A stretch of 20,916 nucleotides of DNA from a virus: IMG/VR virus record IMGVR_UViG_3300047472_000041, positions 1-20,916 of that record, one strand, 5' to 3'. Positions 1 through 6,822 of the stretch are shown in pieces (the first letter of the stretch is position 1; every line of letters starts with the position of its first letter). The notes under the pieces were generated by a model, which was not told the origin of the DNA, made no database searches, and worked only from the letters and a program-made list of their open reading frames with translations. The position numbers and the translations under genes are program-made.

Positions 1-1
1 A

Positions 2-1372
2 ATCCGCGATAAGGAGTTTCGCTGTGTAATTCTGAGGCGCTACGAGCCAGAATTAAAGCGACCGGGCGGATTAATCGATGAATCTAAGCAAGTTTATACA
101 CACTTTACCAAAGTTCCTTATAAGACGCAAGCTAAAGTGTGGCAGTTTCCTTCGGGCGCAGAGATTTCATTCAGTGCTATCTCGTGTGATGACGACTTAG
201 GTTCGTGGCAAGGTTCCCAGCTTACCCGTATTATGGTCGATGAGGCTGGTGACAAGTGGACTGAAAAGCAGGTGTTGTTCCTCCAGTCACGTATGCGTAC
301 GGCAGGATCGAAGATTCACCCACAACTGATTCTCACCTGCAACCCGGATATTAATTCGTTCCTAAAGGGCTGGGTAGATTTCTGCCTTGACCCTGATACG
401 GGCGTACCTGTCGAGGGCACGGAGAACCGTATTCGCTGGTTCTGTGTCGAAGATAACAAGGCCAAATGGGCGGATAGCCCTGAAGAGTGCTACGAGCTTT
501 ATGGTAAACCGAAGAACCTGATTTACGCACACAGGATGACAGAGGCGCAGATGAATGCGCTCACATCCGAGGAAAAAACTCGACTGTTCATGCCTAAGAG
601 TTTTCGGTTTGTACCGACTAATGTGTTTGATAATCCGTACCTCCTTCCACCGAAGAACAATAGCTACCTGCCTTCCCTTCTATCACAACCTTACGTTAAC
701 CAGCTAAAGTACCTCCACGGCTCATGGACAGCCCGCGAAGAAGGTTCCTCCTACTTCAACCGGGTGTGGACGCCAATCGTAGAGCTTCCCCCTCCAATCG
801 CTACCCGCTGCCGCGCGTGGGACTTTGCTTCCGAAGAGAAGACGAAGACGAACAATCCCGACTGGACTGCTGGTGTGAAAATGAGTAGGGATAAGTTTGG
901 CATCTACTACATCGAAGATGTTATTCGTATCCAGTCCACCACGGACAAGGTGCTCAAGCAGGTTGCCCAAACGGCTCACGATGACGGCACAGCCGAATGT
1001 AGTGTAGTAATACCTCTGGACCCTGCCGCAGCAGGCAAGACAGCAGCGTTCTTTTACCGTACCACTCTCGCAGAAAACGGCGTACCTGTAAAGATGGCCC
1101 CTACCACCGCTGGCAAAGGTAAGCTGACACGCTTCCTCCCGTTCTGCTCTATGGCTGAGGCGGGCGCTGTGCGTGTTGTGCGCGGAGACTGGAATGACGC
1201 ATTCTTCCAAGAGCTTGAGTCTTTCTCAGGCGACTTAAAGGTGCAGAAAACGCAGAAGGATGACCAAGTTGACGCATGCGCCGACGCTTTCACTTCACTG
1301 GCTAAGCAGGTGGTTATGCCAACTATTTCTATCCCTACGCTCTCGCAACCCTCAGTGGTTCCGAGAAGTTAA
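2..1372 (+). CDS. terL: Phage terminase large subunit (5' end outside window)
   Basis: This is the ATPase/nuclease motor that pumps DNA into the prohead and cuts concatemers. The frame is open from base 2, so the gene starts upstream; a GTG at 137 is only an internal codon. The 456 residues seen contain a Walker B-type segment (IMVDEAGD, about 230-253) with its acidic pair, and a coupling-motif-like LTCNPD (about 329-349). The C-terminal RNase H-like nuclease has three acidic motifs: RAWDFA (about 814-831), IPLDPAAAG (about 1010-1036) and KDDQVDACADAF (about 1257-1292). The Walker A P-loop must lie in the missing N-terminus. Large terminases usually have 450-650 residues, so perhaps 50-150 are missing. 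The gene ends 77 bases before the portal, with a promoter in the gap. The family call is firm; the subfamily is not assigned. Confidence 0.95.
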   Translation: MRDKEFRCVILRRYEPELKRPGGLIDESKQVYTHFTKVPYKTQAKVWQFPSGAEISFSAISCDDDLGSWQGSQLTRIMVDEAGDKWTEKQVLFLQSRMRTAGSKIHPQLILTCNPDINSFLKGWVDFCLDPDTGVPVEGTENRIRWFCVEDNKAKWADSPEECYELYGKPKNLIYAHRMTEAQMNALTSEEKTRLFMPKSFRFVPTNVFDNPYLLPPKNNSYLPSLLSQPYVNQLKYLHGSWTAREEGSSYFNRVWTPIVELPPPIATRCRAWDFASEEKTKTNNPDWTAGVKMSRDKFGIYYIEDVIRIQSTTDKVLKQVAQTAHDDGTAECSVVIPLDPAAAGKTAAFFYRTTLAENGVPVKMAPTTAGKGKLTRFLPFCSMAEAGAVRVVRGDWNDAFFQELESFSGDLKVQKTQKDDQVDACADAFTSLAKQVVMPTISIPTLSQPSVVPRS

Positions 1373-1393
1373 ATAACACGCATAAAATAGTTC

Positions 1394-1422
1394 TTGACAG
1401 AAACCATCTGTCATGCTATAAT
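1394..1422 (+). promoter_or_regulatory. Consensus sigma70 promoter with extended -10, upstream of portal
   Basis: The -35 box TTGACA (1394-1399) and the -10 box TATAAT (1417-1422) are exact consensus and are separated by exactly 17 bases. TG at 1414-1415, one base before the -10, gives an extended -10. Transcription should start near 1429, about 20 bases before the portal ATG. The site lies in the 77-base gap between terminase and portal, so it could drive the head genes independently of packaging genes. That function is inferred; the boxes are read directly. Confidence 0.85.
1395..1413. promoter_or_regulatory. Inverted repeat in promoter spacer, candidate operator
   Basis: TGACAGA (1395-1401) and TCTGTCA (1407-1413) form a perfect 7-base dyad around the centre AACCA. 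It covers most of the -35 box and ends at the extended -10 TG. A protein bound here would block RNA polymerase, so an operator is plausible. The dyad uses part of the -35 consensus, so some symmetry could be chance. No regulator gene is visible in the window. Confidence 0.45.
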
Positions 1423-1449
1423 GTGAACATTAATTAAGGAGTCGCTTAC

Positions 1450-2946
1450 ATGGCTGATAATAAGACGCCGGAAGGCGCTTCTGCGGCCCTCTCGCAAGAC
1501 GAGGGCACTACAATCCCCCGCATCAAGCTCAACGAGCAAGGCTTCCTAGGACTCCGCACGATTAACGGGCGCATTCTGGACGAGGCCAATCAAGCATTCC
1601 TCTACCCAAACTTCATCAAAACTGTACAAGAAATCCGCCACAACCCCACGGTTGGTAGCGCCATGCAAGTGTACCGTATGATGGTTAGCCGCGTCAACTG
1701 GCGTGTTGTACCGCACAAGGACGCAACACCTGTCGAGAAAGAGCGTGCCCGCATCATCGGCACAATGATGCACGACATGGAGGGTAGCTGGAAGGGGTTC
1801 ATAGAAGAGGTTGTCCCCTATCTTGAGTATGGTTTTGGTGTACATGAGAAAGTTTTCCGCCGGCGTCTGAAGAAGAATGGCAGCGCCTATCAAGACGGTC
1901 TGGTTGGCCTTCGCAAGATTGCACCCCGCAACCAAGAGACTATCGAAAAATGGATTTTCTCGGATAACGGCGCAGACCTGTTGGGCGTTCAGCAGAATAT
2001 CAGTAACGTAGAGAACTCTTACCGATTCCAGAATGTAAAGAATGAAAACGGCCTGATTCCTATCGACCGTGAGAAGTTCTTGCTGTTCACCGCATCTGCT
2101 AATCGAGGCAACCCGCAGGGCAATAGTATGTATAAAAACATCTATATGTCCTACAAGATTTTGACGATCCTTCAGGAGCAGGAGCTTATTGCTCTTTCCA
2201 AGGACGTGCAAGGCATTCTGAAAATTGAATTACCGCCGCAATACCTCGCACAAGATGCGAGTCCATCTGATAAAGCCGTGGCTACTGCATTCCAAGAAAT
2301 CATTGATAACTACAACCGTGGCGAACAGCGCGGCTTGCTTGTGCCAATGATGTACGACGACAGCAAAAACCCACTCTTCAAATACGATTTGATGGAGGCA
2401 CGCGGAACAGCCAAGTATGATCTTGAAGCCATTATCAAACGCCTCCAGACGGATATCCTCAGCGCATTAAACGTTGACATCTTGCAACTTGGCAATGGCG
2501 GCACAGGCTCTTTTAGTCTTGCAGACGCTAAAACTTCTGTGCTGGCAATGGCTATCGACTACAGGCTTCGTGAAATCCAAGCCGTACTAAACGACGATTT
2601 AATGAAAAATCTGCATTCGTTGAACGGCTGGTCACAAGAGCGCATGCCACAGTTTGTGTACGAAGATGTAGAAGATATTGATATGACCTCCATGGGAAAA
2701 TTCATCCAGCAATGCTTTAGCGTGGGTGCAATTGAGGCCGACCGCCCAGTTATGAATCGTGTCCGCAGCTTCTTTGGTGTCGAACCATTACCGGACGATG
2801 CGGAGGTAGACAAAGACAAACTCCCGCCTAACATGACAGGTAAAGAAAGTATGTCTGGCGAGGGGTTAAAAACCGCAGGGGATGGAACTAGAAAATCCCC
2901 TATGGGTGCCAAAGATGCCTCGGCAGCTAATGCAAACAATAAATAA
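1450..2946 (+). CDS. Phage portal protein, DUF935/Mu gp29-like
   Basis: The portal forms the dodecameric ring at the capsid vertex through which DNA enters and leaves and onto which the connector and tail dock. The 498-residue length is typical. The segment ANRGNPQGNSMYKN (about residues 215-230) and the helix-rich part after it, with the long GTGSFSLADAKTSVLAMAIDYRL stretch represented by SLADAKTSV, resemble the Mu gp29/DUF935 branch of portals. That assignment comes from recalled family features. The last ~45 residues are charged, low-complexity and Gly/Ala/Asn-rich, as is common for portal tails. AAGGAG (1436-1441), eight bases upstream, supports the ATG. The position directly after the terminase and before a head protease independently supports the call. 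The protease gene follows after 11 bases, so the two are probably co-translated from one mRNA. Confidence 0.88.
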   Translation: MADNKTPEGASAALSQDEGTTIPRIKLNEQGFLGLRTINGRILDEANQAFLYPNFIKTVQEIRHNPTVGSAMQVYRMMVSRVNWRVVPHKDATPVEKERARIIGTMMHDMEGSWKGFIEEVVPYLEYGFGVHEKVFRRRLKKNGSAYQDGLVGLRKIAPRNQETIEKWIFSDNGADLLGVQQNISNVENSYRFQNVKNENGLIPIDREKFLLFTASANRGNPQGNSMYKNIYMSYKILTILQEQELIALSKDVQGILKIELPPQYLAQDASPSDKAVATAFQEIIDNYNRGEQRGLLVPMMYDDSKNPLFKYDLMEARGTAKYDLEAIIKRLQTDILSALNVDILQLGNGGTGSFSLADAKTSVLAMAIDYRLREIQAVLNDDLMKNLHSLNGWSQERMPQFVYEDVEDIDMTSMGKFIQQCFSVGAIEADRPVMNRVRSFFGVEPLPDDAEVDKDKLPPNMTGKESMSGEGLKTAGDGTRKSPMGAKDASAANANNK

Positions 2947-2957
2947 GGAGTGTCCTA

Positions 2958-3806
2958 ATGGCACATGAACTACAGCGCCTAGCGGCCTCTGCGTGGGGTG
3001 TCCCTCACCTCATCACTCAGGATGCATTGTCTCCCATCCTTGAATATCTGTCAAGCCGTAATAATGGTGTTTCGCCAGTGTTCGCAGTCGTACAAGACTC
3101 CAAGCACGCCCCTAAGAAGGCTGAAAAGATTGGTGGCGTAGGTGAGATTTTGATCGACGGCGCTTTAACCGCGAAGCCAATTAAAGCTGAGTGTGCACCA
3201 GAGGGAGTTAGCTACGCCAGCATCCTCAGCGAAGCTCGTGAGCTTATCAAGATGGGTGTTGACACTATTGTGCTCACGCATTCGTCGCCCGGTGGAGAGG
3301 CCATGCATGCGTTCAGTTGTGCAGCCACACTAAGGTCGATGGCTGATGAAGCTGGTGTAGAGCTTATCTCCTACGTTGACACTTATAGCGCTAGTGCAAG
3401 CTACCTTATCGCATGTGTTGCAGATATGGTTGTTATGCACCCTGAAGCTAAAGTTGGCTCCATCGGATGTGTGTGCGCGGTTGCGGACTCCAGCAAAGCA
3501 CTTGATATGGCAGGCGTAAAAATTCATTACATCGCCAGTACTCCCGGCAAGACCCCCTTCAAAAATGATGGAAGCTTTTCCGATAAGTTCCTCGAAGATA
3601 TGCAAGCAGACGTTACGCGTTTAGGTAATAAGTTTGCTGCGCACGTTCAATCACACACCGGCATCTCTCTTCAGGAAATTGCAGAGATGGATGCTCAAAT
3701 GTTCCACGCAGATGAAGCCCTGCAAAACGGCCTAGCCAACGCAGTTATGGATCACACCGAATTTGCCAACTGGTTGGCTGACAAGAAGGGAAAGAAAAAT
3801 GCTTAA
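2958..3806 (+). CDS. S49/SppA-like head maturation protease (lambda gpC-like)
   Basis: This is a ClpP-fold serine protease that in lambda-type heads cleaves scaffold and portal or capsid termini inside the prohead. Of 282 residues, 60-275 carry the S49 core. VLTHSSPGGEA (105-115) is the substrate-strand/glycine motif. TYSASASYLIA (142-152) holds the probable nucleophile Ser146, aligned to the SGGY of SppA. VGSIGCV (166-172) is the conserved strand. Lys202 in PFKNDGSF is the likely general base; the Ser-Lys spacing of 56 residues is close to that of bacterial SppA. Active-site numbers come from my own alignment by motif. There is no signal peptide, as expected for a phage rather than a cell-envelope SppA. 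AAGGAG overlaps the portal stop. The gene ends 8 bases inside the next one, so the scaffold is translationally coupled to it. Confidence 0.92.
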   Translation: MAHELQRLAASAWGVPHLITQDALSPILEYLSSRNNGVSPVFAVVQDSKHAPKKAEKIGGVGEILIDGALTAKPIKAECAPEGVSYASILSEARELIKMGVDTIVLTHSSPGGEAMHAFSCAATLRSMADEAGVELISYVDTYSASASYLIACVADMVVMHPEAKVGSIGCVCAVADSSKALDMAGVKIHYIASTPGKTPFKNDGSFSDKFLEDMQADVTRLGNKFAAHVQSHTGISLQEIAEMDAQMFHADEALQNGLANAVMDHTEFANWLADKKGKKNA

Positions 3807-4329
3807 AGAATATCTGAAAAAGGTTTTTAACCCAGCCTCGGCTGAACATCAAGAGGAAGTCACACAAATGACTGAACAACTAGAGCAGACCACCCCGGCT
3901 GCTGATAACACGGCAGTAGCGGAGATGGTGGCGCAGTTGGCCTCCCAAACCGAACAACTCACCACCCTGCAAGCCTCCTTCGCAGAACTCACCACCAAGT
4001 ACGCCGAAGCAGAAGCCGCACTCGCAGCCTCCGCAGAAGCCCAAGCCGCCCTGCAAGCAGCCGCTGCCGCTAAAGTGCAAGCCACTCGCGCAGAGCAACT
4101 CACCGCAATTATGGGTGACGTGAAAGGCCCAACCACTGCTGCTTCGCTGGCTGCTCTGGACGACGCTGCATTTGACGTGGTGCTGGCTAGTTATACCCAG
4201 AATTACGAAGCTGAAGAGAAATCGGAAGCTTTCACAGAAAAAGGTGTCGCGGCAGATGCAGCACCTGTAGTAGAAGCAGATGTAGCACAACGTTTGGCAG
4301 CTAGTTTTGCCGCGCAATTCAAATCTTAA
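3799..4329 (+). CDS. Putative head scaffolding protein, Ala/Gln-rich coiled coil
   Basis: The product is probably the internal scaffold that guides capsid assembly and is then degraded by the upstream protease. The 176 residues start with basic MLKEYLKKVF. About residues 40-115 are a long Ala/Glu/Gln-rich heptad-like helix, and the C-terminus (AQRLAASFAAQF) is an amphipathic helix like those by which scaffolds hold coat protein. I chose ATG 3799, which overlaps the protease stop by 8 bases and has purine-rich GAAGGGAAAG upstream. The frame also has an ATG at 3763 inside the protease gene. A second in-frame ATG at 3868 sits behind a better Shine-Dalgarno (AGAGGAAG, 3851-3858) and would give a 153-residue short form. 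In lambda the scaffold Nu3 is nested in the protease gene; here it is separate. The sequence is low-complexity, so the call rests mostly on position and composition. Confidence 0.75.
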   Translation: MLKEYLKKVFNPASAEHQEEVTQMTEQLEQTTPAADNTAVAEMVAQLASQTEQLTTLQASFAELTTKYAEAEAALAASAEAQAALQAAAAAKVQATRAEQLTAIMGDVKGPTTAASLAALDDAAFDVVLASYTQNYEAEEKSEAFTEKGVAADAAPVVEADVAQRLAASFAAQFKS

Positions 4330-4342
4330 TTAAGGAAATAAA

Positions 4343-4759
4343 ATGCCTGTTATCGCCACAGAAACTATGCATTACTCGAACCTCGTCAAGCGTGAAGATG
4401 GCGCTGAGTGGGGCCAGTGCAAGAAGATGGTCACCGTCAACGGTCCAGCAGCTACCCTGCCAATCGGCACCGTGCTGGGTCAAGTCACCGCCACCGGCAA
4501 ATACAAAGTTGTCGAAGCAACCGCTGCTGACGGCTCGCAAGTCGCTTCGGCTGTCATCGTTGGTAACGCCATGGGCCAGCCTTCGAGCACCGTGATGGCT
4601 AACGCTACGGACACCAAGTTCCTCGTGCTGTATCGCGGTATCTGCGCTGTTGCTGACACTGCCCTGTCGTTCGGCGCTTCGGTTGACACTGACCCAGAAA
4701 AGCAAACCGCATACGCTCAACTGGCAGCAGTTGGCATCGACGTTCTGACCGCTATCTAA
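4343..4759 (+). CDS. Head decoration protein, lambda gpD-like
   Basis: The protein is expected to bind as trimers on the expanded capsid at the three-fold sites and stabilise it. At 138 residues it is slightly longer than lambda gpD (110). The middle and C-terminal parts show the family pattern: TLPIGTVLGQVTATGKY, then VGNAMGQPSS, then FLVLYRGICAVADTALSF with the central R-G of this family, ending in an AQLAAVGIDVL helix. AAGGAA six bases upstream sets the ATG. Codon choice (nearly all Leu as CTG, Ser often TCG, C-ending Asn/Phe) matches the capsid gene after it and differs from the portal, as expected of proteins made in hundreds of copies. The capsid gene follows after 15 bases. Confidence 0.9.
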   Translation: MPVIATETMHYSNLVKREDGAEWGQCKKMVTVNGPAATLPIGTVLGQVTATGKYKVVEATAADGSQVASAVIVGNAMGQPSSTVMANATDTKFLVLYRGICAVADTALSFGASVDTDPEKQTAYAQLAAVGIDVLTAI

Positions 4760-4774
4760 TTCAAGGAAATAATA

Positions 4775-5809
4775 ATGCTTATCCGCAGCCCAATTAACAA
4801 CTTCGACACCGTTGATCTGACATCGGCAGTTCGTAACCTCCCAATCCAATACGGTACGTTCAACCAGATGGGCATCTTCTCGGAAGAGTCGGTCGCTGGC
4901 GACACCGTGATGTTTGAAGAAACCACCGTGGACGGCGCTCTGATCGTTGACCGCGTTCGTGGCGAAAAGAATCTGGTTAGCAAAGACGGCACCCGCAAGC
5001 TGCACACCTTTGCAATTCCACACTTCCCGCTGGACGATCATATCTCGCCTAAAGACCTCGTTGCTAAGTCGGCCTACGACAACTTCAACGAAGTTGAGCA
5101 ACTGGATGCTGTTCGTCAGCGTAAGCTGATCCGTATCCGTCAGAACCACGACTGGACGCTGAACAAAGCACGTGCACAAGCACTGTTCTCGGCTACTGCC
5201 TACGCGCCAAACGGCACTGTCGTTCAGGACTGGAACTCGGAATTCGGCGTCACCCGCGTTGCTGTGGACATGGCTCTGGGTACCGCTGGCACTGAAGTTC
5301 TGGCTAAGATCGAAGATATCATCGTCGCTATCCAGAACGGCATGGGCGGCAATGGTGTGTTCACTGGCATCGTCATCCCTTGCGATACCGCATTCTTCAA
5401 TAAACTGATTACGCACGGTTCGGTGAAAGCTGCCTATGCTAACGCAGTCGCTATGAATGCTGGTAATGACCCGATGCGCGGTCGTCTGTCGGATGGCGGC
5501 ACCCCGCTGCAACTGGGCCGCGAGTTCTACTTTGGAGGTGTGACCTTCCGCGAAGTGCGCGACAACTACAACGGTACGAAGATCGTCACCGCTAACGAAG
5601 GTGTTGCAGTGCCTACCGGTTCGGACATGTTCAAGACCTACTTTGCACCAGCAGAGCGCTTCGGTCTGGTGAACACCCAAGGCGAAAAAATGTACGCATT
5701 CGAGACTGCTGCTGCTAACGGCACCAAGATCGACATCGAGACAGAGAGCAACTTCATCAACGCCCTGCTGCGTCCTCAGTCGGTCGTTCGCGTCTACAGC
5801 ACGAACTAA
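4775..5809 (+). CDS. Major capsid protein, lambda gpE family
   Basis: This is the shell-forming coat protein with the HK97 fold. Its 344 residues match the lambda gpE family length (341). Recognisable family features are the N-terminal NFDTVDLTSAVRNLP, the DGTRKLHTFAIPHFPLDD strand segment, the DAVRQRKLIRIRQNHDWTL helix, the QDWNSEFGV turn, and the C-terminal FAPAERFGLVNTQGEKMYAF followed by the E-S-N-F-INALLRP end. The start follows AAGGAAATAATA, nearly the same leader as the decoration gene. Strong codon bias suggests very high expression. An intrinsic terminator follows 37 bases after the stop, the usual place to end a high-level head transcript. Confidence 0.96.
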   Translation: MLIRSPINNFDTVDLTSAVRNLPIQYGTFNQMGIFSEESVAGDTVMFEETTVDGALIVDRVRGEKNLVSKDGTRKLHTFAIPHFPLDDHISPKDLVAKSAYDNFNEVEQLDAVRQRKLIRIRQNHDWTLNKARAQALFSATAYAPNGTVVQDWNSEFGVTRVAVDMALGTAGTEVLAKIEDIIVAIQNGMGGNGVFTGIVIPCDTAFFNKLITHGSVKAAYANAVAMNAGNDPMRGRLSDGGTPLQLGREFYFGGVTFREVRDNYNGTKIVTANEGVAVPTGSDMFKTYFAPAERFGLVNTQGEKMYAFETAAANGTKIDIETESNFINALLRPQSVVRVYSTN

Positions 5810-5845
5810 TCTGAAAAGATTTGCCGGATAACCACCGGCCTACAC

Positions 5846-5872
5846 GCCCTCCTCACGGAGGGCTGTTCTTTT
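5846..5872 (+). terminator. Rho-independent terminator after the capsid gene
   Basis: GCCCTCC (5846-5852) and GGAGGGC (5857-5863) form a perfect 7-bp GC-rich stem with loop TCAC, followed by TGTTCTTTT (5864-5872). A smaller hairpin, GCCGG (5823-5827) with CCGGC (5835-5839), lies just upstream. Because connector genes lie downstream without an obvious promoter of their own, the terminator is probably partial, or antitermination occurs. Confidence 0.85.
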
Positions 5873-5914
5873 AAGTGCTTTCCTTAAGGCCCTTAAAACA
5901 ACATAGGAGTAATA

Positions 5915-6361
5915 ATGATTCTTGATCCCACCTCTGACATCGGAAAAATCCGCCTACGAATCGCCGACTATAGTGATTTGCCCCTGCTCAGTGATTCGGT
6001 CATCGTATCTACTTTAGCAGACTGTAACGGCAACCTCCCTAAAGCCGCCAAAATTTGTGCCACGTACGTGCTAGGCATGCTTGCACACAAGACACATCGT
6101 CGCATGGCAACTCTGGAAATTTGGGGAAACGAAGCGTATCAGTCGTACCGAGACTACCTCCTACTCACTGTGACGCGGCCTGAATTCATGGATTTGTCCC
6201 CCATTCCGTACAGTGCGAATGCGGAGTCTAATCCACTACTCGATTTTCAGAAGTCGTGGAATCAGAACTTTGTAAATGGTAGTGAGCAACAACAGAATAA
6301 CCACCTTGCTGCACTCAGCCCTAACGATGGCTCCAAGTATGGCCCCTTCGGAGGCTTCTAA
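5915..6361 (+). CDS. Head-tail connector (adaptor, HK97 gp6-like position)
   Basis: The 148-residue protein probably forms the adaptor ring under the portal. The first 100 residues are predicted mostly helical (IGKIRLRIADYSDLPLLSD, then AAKICATYVLGMLAHKT, then EAYQSYRDYLLL), like gp6/gp15-type adaptors that begin with a short D-x-R-x-x-I-x-D pattern. The last ~45 residues are Asn/Gln/Ser-rich and probably flexible. TAGGAG seven bases upstream supports the ATG. The stop overlaps the next start by one base (TAATG), so the two connectors are coupled. The assignment uses helix pattern, size and position between capsid and stopper; sequence similarity to a named family is only suggestive. Confidence 0.7.
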   Translation: MILDPTSDIGKIRLRIADYSDLPLLSDSVIVSTLADCNGNLPKAAKICATYVLGMLAHKTHRRMATLEIWGNEAYQSYRDYLLLTVTRPEFMDLSPIPYSANAESNPLLDFQKSWNQNFVNGSEQQQNNHLAALSPNDGSKYGPFGGF

Positions 6362-6750
6362 TGTCTAGCGATTTCCACCGCATGATTGCGGAGTTTATGC
6401 GAGAAGACGGCTTCGACGCTACCTTCCACAAGCAACTCCCAGCCGTCTCCAACGATGACGACGGCACAGTTTTCTCCGACACTACCCAATACCCTATCCG
6501 CGCTGTCAAGATGGACGTATTCGGAAACATGGCAGGTAATCGCACGAAGCTCGGCACGCTTATCCAAGAAGCCGACCAAGTGTTATATGTGCAGCCTAGG
6601 CAGGAGTCAGATGGCTTTTCTCTGATGGATGCCGATACCGCAGCAGACCGAGTAGAGATTAAAGGGAAGCTCTGGAAGATACTCGCACTCAAGGAGTACG
6701 ACCCGAGCGCTTCGGATTGCGTGCTTTACGAGATGTATATCAAGCGTTAA
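6361..6750 (+). CDS. Head-tail joining protein (stopper/head closure type)
   Basis: The 129-residue product is probably the stopper ring that seals packaged DNA and receives the tail. It shows the usual layout of this group: a short N-terminal helix (DFHRMIAEFMREDG), then a beta-rich body. Key segments are YPIRAVKMDVFGNMAGNRT, LIQEADQVLYVQP, a DRVEIKGKLWKILALKEYD strand pair, and a C-terminal VLYEMYIKR strand. The I-x-G-x-x-W-K-I pattern near the end is typical of head-closure proteins. The start overlaps the preceding stop codon. After the stop there is a 72-base gap before the large accessory genes, the point where the usual head-to-tail order is interrupted. Confidence 0.75.
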   Translation: MSSDFHRMIAEFMREDGFDATFHKQLPAVSNDDDGTVFSDTTQYPIRAVKMDVFGNMAGNRTKLGTLIQEADQVLYVQPRQESDGFSLMDADTAADRVEIKGKLWKILALKEYDPSASDCVLYEMYIKR

Positions 6751-6822
6751 TCCTAGAGAATTATATAAGCAAGAGTAGCCCTCATGGGTTTCATCAGCAG
6801 AATCACGACCTAAAGGCACAAA

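Noticed and set aside
137-139. GTG at 137 as the start of the terminase
   Set aside because: The frame is open back to base 2 with protein-like sequence (RDKEFRCVILRRYEPELK) and the ATPase P-loop must still be upstream. The GTG is an internal Val codon.
3763-3798. ATG 3763 as the scaffold start
   Set aside because: It lies deep in the protease gene, has no Shine-Dalgarno, and would add a 12-residue basic piece; ATG 3799 gives the usual short overlap.
2958-3806. A cellular SppA signal-peptide peptidase
   Set aside because: There is no N-terminal membrane segment, and the position between portal and scaffold fits a phage head protease.
4319-5680. A 453-codon open frame on the - strand across decoration and capsid genes
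   Set aside because: It lies fully antisense to two firmly identified genes with strong codon bias. Its translation is rich in His, Cys and Val without recognisable motifs, which is what biased codons produce on the complement.
6751-6822. The 72-base gap before the 1306-residue gene as a promoter, terminator or leader-peptide region
   Set aside because: TATATA near 6763 has no -35 at proper distance. CCC-TCAT-GGG makes only a very short stem. The nine-codon ATG frame at 6784 has no good ribosome binding site.
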